A stretch of DNA of 64,000 nt from Acanthacorydalis orientalis (GCA_034766995.1 CM068315.1:51065162-51129161); one strand, 5' to 3'. Counted from the stretch's first letter, positions 38,631 to 50,640 are shown. Made by a program: numbers and translations. The notes: generated by a model from the letters alone, not told the origin.

Positions 38631-39492
38631 TATGTACAGAATTTTTAAATGAGAACGAATTTTTTTTAATTTCAAATAAATCACAGAATTTGCATTGAAA
38701 TTTAGAGTTTCTTTATTGTACATAATAGTTGGGAGTATGCCATTTACAAATGAAAAACATATCGTTTAAGCGATTACCGTGTACTTTTTTCAAGTAACCA
38801 TTCTTTTGTTAAAATGTTCAACAACATCCCTACAAAACTAGGGCTTTACCTCACCAATTACTCTTCGGATTTAATCTTTTAGGTCGGATTTTTTTTGAAG
38901 ATTATTGACATACATTTGTGCTTTAACATGACTGCAAAGAAAGTAGTCCAGCGGTGTTAAATCGATGGATTTTGATGAACAATTAACGTCTCCATTTTTG
39001 AAAATAATACTATCTAGTAATTTCATCTTCAATAAATCAATTGTTTCATCAGCTATATGGCTTGTTGCACCATCTACTGGAACCACATGTCCTCCAGATC
39101 AATATCATCCAATGTTCACAAAAAAATGGTTATCATGATTCGGTACCTTTCATCATTCACAGTTCTCGCTTTACCTGCCCGATTCTCAAAAAAGGAAGGA
39201 CTAGTGACTCCAGCAGATCAACGAACAAATGTTGGTGTTTCCTTATATTTAGCCGATCCAGTCTCTTCAAATTTAGTCATTAATTGAAGAATCGTTGATT
39301 CAAATGAATAAGTATTTCGAGAATAAATATAGCATAATTTAAGAAATGTATTTTTCACAGAACGACCATTTTCATAATACAATTGTATTATTTCAATGCA
39401 TTGTTTTCTTGTCTGTGAAGCCATAACTGAAAATGGTAATGCGAAAACTTAACAAATGCCAAAAATTGACAAATGTCAAAAAATACATCTAT
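38631..39492 (-). mobile_element. Internally deleted mariner-type element between TA arrays
   Basis: About 860 bp lie between a TA array at 38613-38628 and another at 39497-39512. The minus strand carries a transposase remnant with its N-terminal domain joined to its C-terminal part. Terminal inverted repeats are too decayed for me to define, so the edges are taken from the TA arrays. Confidence 0.6.
38770..39423 (-). pseudogene. Mariner-type transposase (DUF4817-like), middle deleted
   Basis: ATG 39423 opens MASQTRKQCIEIIQLYYENG, a helix-turn-helix N-terminus of about 68 residues seen in insect mariner-like transposases (DUF4817 type). After a jump, the frame continues with PSFFENRAGKARTVNDERYR, then a stop, DDIDLEDMWFQ, a stop and DGATSHIADETIDLLKMKLL. 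It goes on to CSSKSIDLTPLDYFLCSHVK and then DLKD/IRRVIGEV. The G-A-T-x-H and S-x-D-L-T-P-L-D-Y-F-L landmarks hold the second and third catalytic aspartates. The roughly 120 residues between the HTH and the FFEN motif, holding the first catalytic Asp, are gone. In-frame stops confirm a dead copy. Confidence 0.85.
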
Positions 39493-39799
39493 CATACATA
39501 TATATATATATAGACACACAAATAATTAAACTTAAAAACAATTATTAATAATTTTTAAGGACATATAGATATAAAAAATATTTTAATGCAGTAAACCGAA
39601 TTTTAATTATAAACATCATAAATTAAAGGGCACATATTTAATAATAGTACTATTAAACTTATTGAAATATGGATTAAAAAAAGTATTATTAATGAAACAC
39701 AAACTCATATTCATTATTCAATCTGTGACCTGATTCTGATTACAAATTATCCGGCAGACTTTATGAGCCGATATTAGATTGACTTTAAATACATTTTGG

Positions 39800-39803
<4 letters not shown>

Positions 39804-39861
<58 letters not shown>

Positions 39862-39870
39862 GTATATATA
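39804..39870. repeat. (TA)n microsatellite
   Basis: A TA array of about 60 bases with a CATATG step near its end. Confidence 0.95.
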
Positions 39871-39879
39871 TGAAATCAT

Positions 39880-40690
39880 TATTATTGATTCTTAAATGTA
39901 CATCAATAATGTTTTATGCAATAAATTTCTTTGGAATGTATTTTTATTAATATTATATTTTTCCTCGTTATGAAAAAGTATTAACAATTAAATGACTTAT
40001 CATTTATGAATGGTATTAGGATTAATTTATTTGATGAGATATTTAATTTATGAATATTTTGAAATTATTAAACAATTATATAAAGTGAATTAATTTATTT
40101 CGTTATAAATAAAATAAAAAATACATTTTACTTATATGTATTTTCCGTACGATGTCTCAAAATGTCATTAATAAATATCGTTAGTTACCAGAATAATTAG
40201 GATGAATACTAATTTTATTAGTATTTTTTTCTGATCTGATCTCATTTATAAATAATTTTGTTACATTAAATTGCCTTTGAAATGTACATTTCCGTTTTAA
40301 TGAACGACAAAAAAATCAAATACTTTATAGATATACAAGCTTAAATTACATCTTTCTCGAATACAAATTTTCCAAATCAAATCTTTATTTAAAAGTAATA
40401 AACGTATTATAAATGATTTATTCATATTTTTTATTCAATGGAAATATATTCATCATTTTAAAGAATTGATTTATAGAAAAAATTAAAATACAAAAAATTA
40501 TTAAATATCAAATTATTATTGTTGAGAACAAATAAGGTTCATAAAAATACAGAATTATTGTTACTCGTTTTTATTAAAAAAAATAAAATTATATAAGAAA
40601 GGAAATTTTCTTAAAAACAAAACATCAAATAAATCATTTTATTATTTATGAAAATTTGCATCATTATTTTATAATTAAATACAATTACTT
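39880..40690. other. AT-rich DNA, nothing identified
   Basis: Stops in all frames and no repeats above background. Confidence 0.6.
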
Positions 40691-40693
40691 TTT

Positions 40694-40728
<35 letters not shown>

Positions 40729-40812
40729 TGTGTATATTTATGTTGATTTTTTTATGTAATTGTATATATATATATACAATTATATAAAAAAAACTCAACA
40801 TAAATATACACA
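40729..40812. repeat. 84-nt near-perfect hairpin
   Basis: Arms of about 40 bases: TGTGTATATTTATGTTGA at the left and its exact complement at the right. Both continue through T/A-rich stem into a palindromic TATA centre, with about four mismatches and a one-base slip. The size is in the range of an animal pre-miRNA, but the stem is nearly pure A/T. A small foldback or MITE is equally likely. Confidence 0.75.
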
Positions 40813-41106
40813 GTATCTATGTAAATTATACATATTAAATTATAAAGCGAAATAGAATAGATAAACAAATTCTGAAGGTAGACTAGTGTTATCCACACCT
40901 TGCAAACTTATTTACAATAACAAAACTGGGTCTGTCGTTGAATATTAAACTTTTTGTGTACAGAATTTAATTAAAACGTCAAAGATGCAATGCAGTACAG
41001 CTCTTTAATTATCAAAAACAATACAAGTTGCATTTCATAACTCTGTTGAGTAATCGTTAATAATTAATTAAAAAAATATAGACTCAAAAAGGAATTAAAA
41101 ATGTAC

Positions 41107-41139
<33 letters not shown>
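41107..41139. repeat. (TA)n microsatellite
   Basis: A TA array of about 33 bases. Confidence 0.95.
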
Positions 41140-41145
<6 letters not shown>

Positions 41146-41159
41146 TATATAGAGACAAT

Positions 41160-43980
41160 TATTTAATTGAAAATTTTTTTTCTTAATAAAATCACTCATT
41201 GCTATTTTTGTTTCATTTAATTCAAAAAGCGACAATGTTGAGAATATGTAAAAATTGTTTAAAATTAATTTTGATCCCTTATTTACACAATTATAACTTA
41301 TTCTTTTGACATTTCAACCCCCAGTTTATGAGTCAAAATCGCACCCTTGAAAATGTAAATCACACTTCAAGAACTATGAAATATATTTTCAAATATTAAA
41401 AGAACTTGACAAACTTCGTTTGAAAGGAAATAAAAATGCACAATCTTCAGTTACCATATTTAAATTTTATATTAATCTTACAATGCATGGAAGAATTTAA
41501 TTAAAAATAGTTATTCTCTTTTTCATTTCCAATTATGGCTATGAATTTAAAATCAAAAGAACTGTTCGGTACGTAATGGACATTTAATAGATAAATGAAA
41601 ATTTGAAATGAACTCTAATTTATGTACTAGTACTTGTAAATTGTTCAGTAAATCAATAAATGTGAAAATAAATTAAAAATAGTATTAAATATATAAATGC
41701 AGTTTTTTATTTGCATGGATTCGTATGTTTGTTTTTATTAGTGAATCTGTTATACAACTATTTTTTATTTCTAAATACACTGAACATTAGTGTAGTCATT
41801 ACACATTATTAAAGTCTATTTTTGAAAACAATATACATACAAATGTACAAAAATCTTATCACGTCTTACTTTATGAATAATAAAATAATATATAGATTTC
41901 AGAAATTTGAAACCATTGTATAACGAATGTTATAGAACAATAAAAAAGGATATATATATATATATATATATAATATGATTATTCTGAAAATAAAATAATT
42001 TGATCCAGTATATTGCACAATCATTTGAAAAAGTTACACTAAATTACTTATAAATGTGGAACATTTGAAAGTAACTAAATGAGACACTTTATTTTCATTA
42101 TATGTATTATCAAACTTTTAGATCAAATGAAATATTCTATTCGAATCGTTTTTATATAGTATGGAAAAGCTATAATAACAAACGAGTCCAATTGTTTAGA
42201 ATGAAATATTCGTATAAAATGCATCTGAACAAGCTTTTTCATTTGCATCTAAATTTCCTTCCGATCGACTGTATTCTTCTATTGAGACAAACTGACTCAT
42301 TTGTTATAAATAGTAGTATTCAGTACATTAAATACTGTACTTACTTTATAAATAGACAGATTTTTCTTAATTATTAATATCTAATTGTATCTAAATGATT
42401 GACAGAAAACTCTTTGTATTTATAAAAAGTAAATAAAGCTATCTTTCAATTTAATGTGCAGAACATTAACTCTCCAACGGATATAACCCAGAACTTATTT
42501 TTTATAGGTATTTATATTAAAAAGTAAGTTTTTAGCTCAATATATAAAAATATATTAAGATAACTGTTTAAATCATTAAAAAGTATATTAAACATTAAAG
42601 AAAACAACACATAATTAACAATGAAATATATTATACACTAGTAAAATAATCAATCCGTTTAGTTCCTATTAAACCAAAAATGTAATCTAATAAAAATAAT
42701 TTATTTCAATGCAATATTTTAGGCTATAAAATGTGTATTTTAAAATAGTTCAATACTTTCTTACTTATTCATCTTGGTAATATCTAAACCTTATTGATTT
42801 TCATTAAAATAGTTTTTGCAGTTATAAAAACATTGTACAAATGTTTGTAAAGAAAACTTTCTAGAGTGGTTAATTGGAAGCAGTGGAAATTGAGTCAATC
42901 TCCGATTTATAAAACTTTATATGTTTTCGAGCGGATTTATTAAGACAGTGGAACATCAAAAAAGAGTTGTAAGATTTATGAGTTTTCATTTAAAAAAATA
43001 ACTCCGTTCGTGTTGAAAAACGTATTCTGCAATGCAACTGGCAGATTTATGCTTCGCAAAGATATTGATGGCACTTGTTTTGTATTCCCCAAGCTAGCAT
43101 TTTATTCTAAAATGTATTTCTGTTTATATAATTGCATCATTTATCGTAAGATTCTTTATTTAAACAAAGGAAAGAAAGAAACATAATAATCGTTGTAAAT
43201 AATTTTTTTATAAGTGAAAAATAATTACCCCTTACTTTTTTATTAAAATTTGATACTGTAGACTTGTGTGGAAATTAAAATTTTTGATTAATATCAAGAA
43301 AATAGTTAAGTCCTTTGTTTATTATCTTCTACATATTATTCAAGTATTAGAAAGACTTTTTTTTCATTTCATATCTTTTGTATGGATATATCTGTGTATT
43401 TTTTAAAATCATATTAATGAAGATAAAATTTTAAACTGTTTGTGTTATATATGTAAATGTTGTATCAAATCAAAATAAAAAAAACATATTTAATTTACAA
43501 CTCTTGAAACTATAAATGTAAATTTCATTGTGCCATGGATATATGAGTGATTTTGATACTAAATCATGTTAACAAATAAATGAATGTTGTACGAAATGGA
43601 GTGAACAAGGTGAAAATAGAGGAAAAAGCTATTAAGTTTTCGTAAAAATAAAAAGACGCTATTGACAGCTATATTTATCGTTAAAAATAAATTGGATCAT
43701 TTATATCGAAACAACTCGGCCATATGATAAATGAGTGAATAGAAAATCATCAACTGGCGATAAGAGATAACGATAAATTACTTCCACGTTAACGAAAGTG
43801 GCGCATTTTTCACGAAAATTATTAAAATCGATATTCAATTTAACATTTTCCTCTCATCCATCACGTCGTGCTTGACATTTAAGCAAATTATTTGAAAGCA
43901 ATTCTCAACACTTGATACGATTTTTAATATGCCACACGTAATCGACATAAATAAGGTATGTAGGTGAGATCAAAGGAAAA
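41160..43980. other. AT-rich gene-free stretch
   Basis: One 91-codon plus-strand frame (42102-42377) has no domain, splice context or unusual composition and is taken as chance. At 43757-43780 three GATAA words lie within 24 bases (GCGATAAGAGATAACGATAA), a possible GATA-factor cluster. The surroundings are CpG-containing. Confidence 0.5.
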
Positions 43981-43986
43981 AAGGGG

Positions 43987-44070
43987 TTCGCAGTGGACAG
44001 GGCTGATTCATTGATGACTGAAAAGTAATATTACTAGAAATAGACAGTGGCGTTTCTGTACAACATTAAA

Positions 44071-44117
<47 letters not shown>

Positions 44118-44203
44118 GCAGTGGACAGGGCAGGTTCATTGGTGACTAAAAATAATATTTGCTAGAAATAGACAGTGGCGTTTCTGTATAGCATTAAATG
44201 TCA
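43987..44203 (+). repeat. Two-copy tandem repeat, 128-bp period
   Basis: The sequence starting TTCGCAGTGGACAGGGC and ending at ...GTTTCTGTA..CATTAAATG occurs at 43987-44070 and again at 44115-44202. Each copy is followed by its own TA array. The microsatellite is therefore part of the repeating unit or was copied with it. The unit itself is not a family I recognise. Confidence 0.9.
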
Positions 44204-44265
<62 letters not shown>

Positions 44266-44279
44266 ATATATATATATAT

Positions 44280-44316
<37 letters not shown>
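44204..44316. repeat. Compound (TA)n-(TG)n-(TA)n-(GATA)n array
   Basis: A TA run, a short GTGTGTG, a second TA run, then nine or so TAGA/GATA tetranucleotides ending in GAGGGAGAG. Confidence 0.97.
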
Positions 44317-44940
44317 GGGAGAGTTATTTATTAGTCAAAGTAATCCTTTTTTGAGTAATATTCATAAAACTTTGAAAATAATTTATTAAATACATTTATT
44401 ATAAATTAAAATCTTCTCTGAAATAAATGCAAATATTTTTATGAATTTTTTATTCTCATTATAATATAATGGAAATCAAAAACTCGTAATGACTGTTTTT
44501 TTATTATTATTGTATAACAATTTACTGCAAGAAAATATAATGAGCGAATTTTTATAAACAATTATGAAATATTTTATTCTTTTACCAAATACCATAATGA
44601 CATGTGCAAGCGTATTCTCTCTCTCTCTACACACACACACACACACACATATATATATCACTCTACAGAATAATTTCAATAACACCATATATTCATGTAG
44701 TTTTTAGATATTTATATTTTCTTGTTATAAATTATAATGGTATCATATATCTTTCTATATATATAAATTCAAAATTATCCATAAAAAATAAACGTAGCAA
44801 AAATAATCTACTGTGATGTTTATAAAGACATACTAACATGTATATATATCGACTACGTTTCCATATATTTGATATAATAATTATATAGACATAATGAGTT
44901 TCAAAAAATGTTGATTATTTCATCGATTCATATATAGGCT

Positions 44941-45017
44941 TTAATAATTGACAAGTAGGCAAACGCAGTGAGCCCGGAGGTTGGTGAGTGCGACGAGGAG
45001 GGTGAGAAAACCACTAG
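44941..45017 (+). mobile_element. Helitron-like 3' end, copy 1
   Basis: It begins with the shared ATAATTGACAAGTAGGC and ends with a GGT...ACC hairpin followed by CTAG and then T. Its 3' body (CGCAGTGAGCCCGGAGGTTGG) parallels the copies at 35490-35639 and 45039-45198. The upstream part no longer aligns, so only the 3' end is called. Confidence 0.55.
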
Positions 45018-45038
45018 TATGGTATATATTTATATAAA

Positions 45039-45198
45039 TCTATGATGTCGACTTATTTGTTGAAACAAGGTTTCTGTGATACCCAAATATGTTTATTGTT
45101 TTATTCGTTTACGTGTACATACTTATAATTGACAAGTGGGCGAGCGCAGTGTCCCCAGGGATTGACGAGTGCAACGAGCAGTGGGCGAAGCTCTTTAT
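45039..45198 (+). mobile_element. Helitron-like element, copy 2
   Basis: It starts with TC (TCTATGATGTCGACTTATT) after an A and shares ACCCAAATATGTTTATTGTT and the GACAAGTGGGCGAGCGCAG block with the minus-strand copy at 35490-35639. The 3' hairpin region GAGCAGTGGGCGAAGCTC is present, but CTAGT has decayed to CTTTAT. It lies 21 bp downstream of copy 1 in the same orientation, a head-to-tail pair. Confidence 0.55.
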
Positions 45199-45202
45199 GT
45201 AT

Positions 45203-45227
45203 GTATGTACGTATGTATGTACGTATA

Positions 45228-45260
<33 letters not shown>
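45203..45260. repeat. (GTAT)n/(TA)n compound microsatellite
   Basis: GTAT tetranucleotides with two GTAC variants, then a TA run. It follows the Helitron-like copy 2 directly. Confidence 0.93.
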
Positions 45261-45262
<2 letters not shown>

Positions 45263-45589
45263 TATTGAAAGATTTAAATTTATAAGCTATCTTAACTATC
45301 ATTCAAGAAAACAAACATTTTATTGAGATGCCATACGAATAAAGTGTATGTTTTGATCTTCAATTAGGTCACATTGAAAAAGATAAAAAAAAGGTAAAAG
45401 TGTAAATATATGCGGCTTTTATGGTTATTACGAAAAAGAGAAACATAAAAACCCATTAGCGAATATGTATTCTATAAATCTTGTCGATCGGAATATTTGA
45501 ATAAATCGAACTGACATCTATGATTTCCAATTTCAAGATACTGAATATATTACATATGATAAATGTAATTCGGTAAGAGAAAAACTGTT

Positions 45590-45900
45590 GGTCAACTTGT
45601 TACGCCAGTGGTGTCGGTATCTGTAAGTAGCGCGTGGTAACGTGATCGTATCACAGAAACGCTTTACTCGGACGGGCAAACACTGCTCCCATATTGATTG
45701 CCAATGTAATCCATGTCGCGACTTTGGTACATACATCAGTGTCAGGCGCTACCAGATCCGAACCCCCTTCCCGTAGCCCCGTTCCTCATAGAGAACGAGA
45801 ACCGAGTGAAGGGGGACACTACAGTGAGTGAGTGCTTGACTCCATGCCTGCCTGTTCGCCAAACATGGACGATGTCGGAATAGACGTTAATGACTGAGCA
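45590..45900. other. GC-rich island, unidentified
   Basis: This is the longest GC-rich block of the right half, with many CpGs. It contains CCCCCTTCCCGTAGCCCCG and, 20 bp on, GTGAAGGGGGACAC. The minus strand has GGGGGTTCGGATCTGG, loosely like a tRNA T-arm or B-box. A minus-strand 67-codon frame (45736-45533) has no known domain. It could be a SINE, an exon remnant or a promoter island; I cannot decide. Confidence 0.3.
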
Positions 45901-46507
45901 AAATTACGACTCGATATACGCGATACAAATATGTGTTTTATCGTTCAATCAAAATAGGTAGCATAGCCATTGCGTACTGGCGTATTTTTCATCTCGATAT
46001 AAAACGTTATCACTTTTCAGAGAGGTTTTACTAATGGTGACGGTTTTGGAAATACGTACTCACAGTGATGATTATTTTGATGAAAATAATAATTGACAAA
46101 CTTAATTACGCGGAAAAAATATATATGTCGGGGGATAAAGATGAAGTGGAGTGTTGACAATTTGTTTGTGAATTTTTTTAATAAAAATATATTTCAATGT
46201 TGATGAATTCGCCGTATTCGATTCGAAATGTATTTTTGTTTTATTAATGTCAAACATATTCCCTTTTTTAACTCGAATACTCGTATTTAGTAAACAATTA
46301 TATACGTTCAAATGAATATTTATTACTAAGCTGGATGTAAATATATGCAATATTTAACAAAAGTTCTAACTAAATAAATATGCAATTTAAAATCCAAATC
46401 AGGAGAAAAATTCTTTTTTTTTGAACATGAAATTTAATACCCTAAAAAATAAAATAAATTTTCAAAAGTTAATGCTTTTTTCCACCCCACATACCACAAA
46501 AATATAT

Positions 46508-46704
46508 AAGTGTACAAGCTAATTAATTCGTTGCATTTTTTATAGAAAATTAATATTTATTTACAAAAAAATGAAATTCATTTCAATTCTCGAAATATTA
46601 TCTGTCCTCATAATGAGGACCTCTTCCAATGTTTTAAAATAGGTATAAGTCATGTGGTGTTGGAGCGACCAAAACAGATAATAATCTGACGGGGCTAGAT
46701 CCAA
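46508..46704 (-). pseudogene. Mariner transposase C-terminal fragment with terminal repeat
   Basis: The minus strand reads LDLAPSDYYLFWSLQHHM, the landmark around the third catalytic Asp of mariner transposases. YFKTLEEV follows, then degraded sequence to a stop and an A/T-rich tail. It ends at a tip (complement of GTGTACAAGCTAATTAATTC) that resembles the ends at 2657 and 5932. Homology stops abruptly at 46704, so everything upstream of the third Asp is gone. Confidence 0.8.
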
Positions 46705-46709
46705 AATAA

Positions 46710-48590
46710 TAAGAAATTTAAATATAAAACAATGTGAAACATATAAATATTTTTTTAATTAGATGAGATTCAATAAAAGTATTTGTGTTAAAGTGTATTA
46801 CAACTCGTATGTTACAAATACATCAAAATAAATTTCCAATATCCAAATTTCCGAAATAAATCTACGTGTACATATATCCCAGTCAATCAACCAAATTAAT
46901 CATATTATTAATTACATGTTTATAAATATACTCTGATTAGATACAAAATCAACCATCTTTTATGAAAATTAATTGGATAGACAATTTAATGAAAACATTA
47001 TTTGATATTCTGACAGTTTGTTCCATATTTTAAAGGATTAGATATAGAGTTTTTGAATATTGTATTTCTACTTTCATCAAAATATCATACAGTTATGTTT
47101 CTTCAGGTATATGGTTTCTGGATGGTTTTTAATGCATGATGATCATCAATCACTCTTCCCCTTTCGCTCTTGACACATTAGTATCCGTATACGATCCTGT
47201 ACGTAATAAAAAATGCATATTTCATTTTCTGTGTATTTTTAACATACTTCGCTATAAAAAGTATACGAAACTGCAAATTATTATATTGTGGTAATCATAA
47301 TAAATAGTTAACAAGTATAGGGCGAGTACACAAATTTAAATTGAAAAAGATGAAACAATTCTGTATGAATATTTTTATAATAAAAATAAGATTTACTTTC
47401 CATTAATATTAAAAAAAATATTGCTCATCGCTCAGAATTTTTTTTTAATATGATGTAAACAATATTTACATAATCAGTGAAATGTATGAACATGATCATC
47501 ATCCTGTTTTGCATTAAATTCATTAAAATTTAATTTTTACTTGGAATACCAATGAATCTTATAAGAGTGATAATGATCTGATGTATATAAAAATAAATTG
47601 TATTTTATTTCAACGAACAATTCTATTAACTGTTTTATGTGAAAGTTACTTTTTCGAACTTCCATGCACCGAGATTTTTCTTCAATGAATAAATATATCA
47701 TATTGAATAATAAAAGGTGCATATGACCACAATTAAAAAAATATATTACCAGAAAGTATTTATACATAAGATATTGTTAATAGAGATCACAGAGTTATGA
47801 GTATATATCCATTTTTAATCAAATATCATCAATGTTATTATGAGCGATAAAGACTGACTTTTTGAAACTTTTAACAAACAAGACAGTGAATTGTTCATTA
47901 ATAGTTAAAAAATTAATATTACTCATCATTTCTTAATCACACTGTTAATATTTAATATATAGTATACAAATGAATTCTAAAAATGACACACTTCAAGAGA
48001 TTTATTTTTTTAAAAACAATGAAAACTTCACTAATATGTAGACCGATAATTGAATAATTCAATTTAAAATCTATTCGGAAAAAATAAAAAAATAAATTTT
48101 TCTATTTAAAAATATTCAATTAATTATTATTGAATATTTTTGATTGTTGGTTATGCGCATTTCAACAGCAATGCGATCATCTTCGGAGAGCCAAAATATA
48201 GAAAAGTTTCTCAGATTTTTCTCAACAGATTTATTTATACTGTGAAACTCTAGAGATAATAACATTATAATAGAAATGCGTAAACAATCGAAAATATTCA
48301 ATAATAATTTATTGAATATTTTTGAATAGAAAAAAGATTGATTTGTAGGAAAAAAGAGAATTCATACCCGAAAAAAAATTAAGTAATGAAATAAGTTAAC
48401 AAAAAAAAAATAAAAAAGATAAGCGCATAAATATTTTTGTTTTACTTTTTTCGACAGTACTCATCATTTATATTAATTATTTTTAGAAATTTATCAAAGA
48501 TCTTTTCTTTTTATAAATTTTAGATAAATAAATTTTATTTTTGTAAAATTAATATACTGAATAATATAACTTTTCATTATTTAATTATAT
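46710..48590. other. AT-rich gene-free stretch
   Basis: Short frames only. A slightly GC-richer patch at 47140-47210 has no recognisable feature. Confidence 0.55.
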
Positions 48591-48596
48591 CAACAG

Positions 48597-48597
<1 letters not shown>

Positions 48598-48640
<43 letters not shown>
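48598..48640. repeat. (TA)n microsatellite
   Basis: A TA array of about 43 bases at the left edge of a 530-bp segment that is closed by another array at 49171. Confidence 0.95.
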
Positions 48641-48643
<3 letters not shown>

Positions 48644-48849
48644 ATGAATTAATTAATTTACTACGAGTATTATAGCAAAAATCTCTGACTCAGATAGTAA
48701 ATTTGAAAAATTATAACATTAAACAAAACTTTTCAATACTAATTCAAACATTTTATAAACAGTTATTAAAAAAACTATGATAAATGTTATTCCAAATTTA
48801 TAAAATAGAATAAAAGAAATAAAAAAAAAGTATTGAACAAATATTTGCC

Positions 48850-49115
48850 AGTCGTACATTCACAAAGTAGTAGCAACTTATCACCATCTCGTCCATTAAA
48901 ATTTTTACCTACCATAACAAAATAACGCGCTTCAATCACAGGCAATTAGCAATGCAAACGGAGCATATATAAAAAAACGACCAAATCAATGCAATTATTT
49001 TAAATTCTAGCGCTTGCAAAGTCGATGATGCTGAACGAAACTGGTAAACATTTATTGAAGGGCCGAGGAGATATACCCGGAGTAACGTACAAAAAGACTG
49101 ATTTTTCAAGAACGC
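48850..49115. other. GC-richer island with a plus-strand frame
   Basis: It lies between two TA arrays. A TATA-like CATATATAAAAAAAC (about 48964) precedes by about 60 bp an ATG at 49025, which opens MMLNETGKHLLKGRGDIPGV and continues about 40 codons before dissolving into Tyr-Ile low complexity. The opposite strand is also open over the same stretch, so coding direction is undecided. No family recognised. Confidence 0.25.
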
Positions 49116-49169
49116 ATCGTTTTCAATTTCAATTTATTTCTTATGTAGTTTCAAATATAATTTACAATA

Positions 49170-49170
<1 letters not shown>

Positions 49171-49215
<45 letters not shown>

Positions 49216-49240
49216 TTATATATATATATATATATATTTA
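49171..49240. repeat. (TA)n array with TTTA steps
   Basis: TA runs broken twice by a TTTATA step. Confidence 0.95.
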
Positions 49241-49249
49241 TAAAATAAT

Positions 49250-50640
49250 TATAAAAATTAAGTAAAATATATTAAATGATTGCAAACATTTAGGTGAATT
49301 ATATATTAGAAAAAATTCTATTTATGTAAATAAATATCATATATTTTTTTATTTTTGTTAGAAAGTTATTAAAATAAAATATAGAACGTTATAAAATCTA
49401 TCGTATTAAATAATTACTTGTAAATACAAATCCAATCATTTGCAATTTGTATTTAACTTTAATTATGTACAAAAATGCATACTGGTATATTACTGTATAA
49501 AAAGTAGAAAAAAAATCATAGAAACATCTAACTATTAATACTTTTTTAAGTAAAATAAATATTTTAATTAAAAAAAATGTTTTTATAATATCTAAATATA
49601 TTAACTTGAAAGAAGAATAATTTCCTTGATATTTAATTTTTAATATCTATAAAAAAATTAGTAAACAATTAGAAACGTTTAAATAAATCTTTTTTTTTAA
49701 AAAAATCAAATGAAATTTATACTTTAGAACAACAGTTGATTATCTATAACTGAATAATGATTGCAGTTCGAAATTAACTTTTTAGTTAGAAGTTATAAAA
49801 ATTCTAAATATTCTAAATAAAAATTCTAAATAAAAACAAATCTAAATAAAAACTTAGTTAATAACTATTTTAATATTTGAAATGTATTTAAAATATCCCT
49901 ATAGCATTTTTATAGAAAAATTAACTTCACATTTTCATTGTTTTCTAATTTTTATTTTTCATAACTAACACTTGAAGTTAGAGCTTATATTTAATATATT
50001 TGTTTCATATTAAATACGAAAACTTTCTCTTCTCTTAATCTAGCTGATAACAACTAATTTCTATTAGATCTAGAGAATATTTTTTTTAAATAATAACATT
50101 ATTCTAATTATTTAAGTTATTCTTTCTAACTAATTAGATTTAATTATTCCGCAAATCTATGTTATATTGAAAACTAGAAGTTTTTAATGATTCATGTGTT
50201 TAAATTTATAATTAAAGAAATATACTGATCTAATACTACTTCAATAAATACACAAAACTTTTCGTATCTAAACATATATCAGAAATATATAATATCAAAC
50301 TGAATATCATAAATATTTCGTATTTGCTTTACATATAAGTATTTACTATTCAAGATATTTATATAGGATTAAACATTCTTCTTGTAATTTACGATAAATT
50401 AATCGAGTGCTCCACGTTTGACGTTACATTTAACATTCTCTTTAATTGGTTAGAAAATCATACATATTTCAAATATTTCACATTCATTTCAATCAAGAAT
50501 TAATGATACATTTTCAAATGAAGAGAACGATTGTCTACAGCTTGCAATTCAGATAAATATTTCACATTTCAGTTCCAATAATTTCATATTAGAATAATAT
50601 TGGGATTTAACAATAAAACATTCCCTTTCGAAACAGAACC
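49250..50640. other. AT-rich DNA, nothing identified
   Basis: Stops in all frames. A local AAATTCTAAATA duplication occurs near 49795-49850 (three short copies). Confidence 0.55.

Noticed and set aside
39041..39287. Two plus-strand frames of 76-80 codons
   Set aside because: They lie antisense to the recognised minus-strand mariner transposase remnant and are shadows of it.
42102..42377. 91-codon plus-strand frame as a gene
   Set aside because: Composition matches random AT-rich frames, with no domain, no promoter signal and no splice sites.
44280..44316. CRISPR-like short tandem repeat
   Set aside because: It is a plain GATA tetranucleotide microsatellite in eukaryotic DNA with no spacers.
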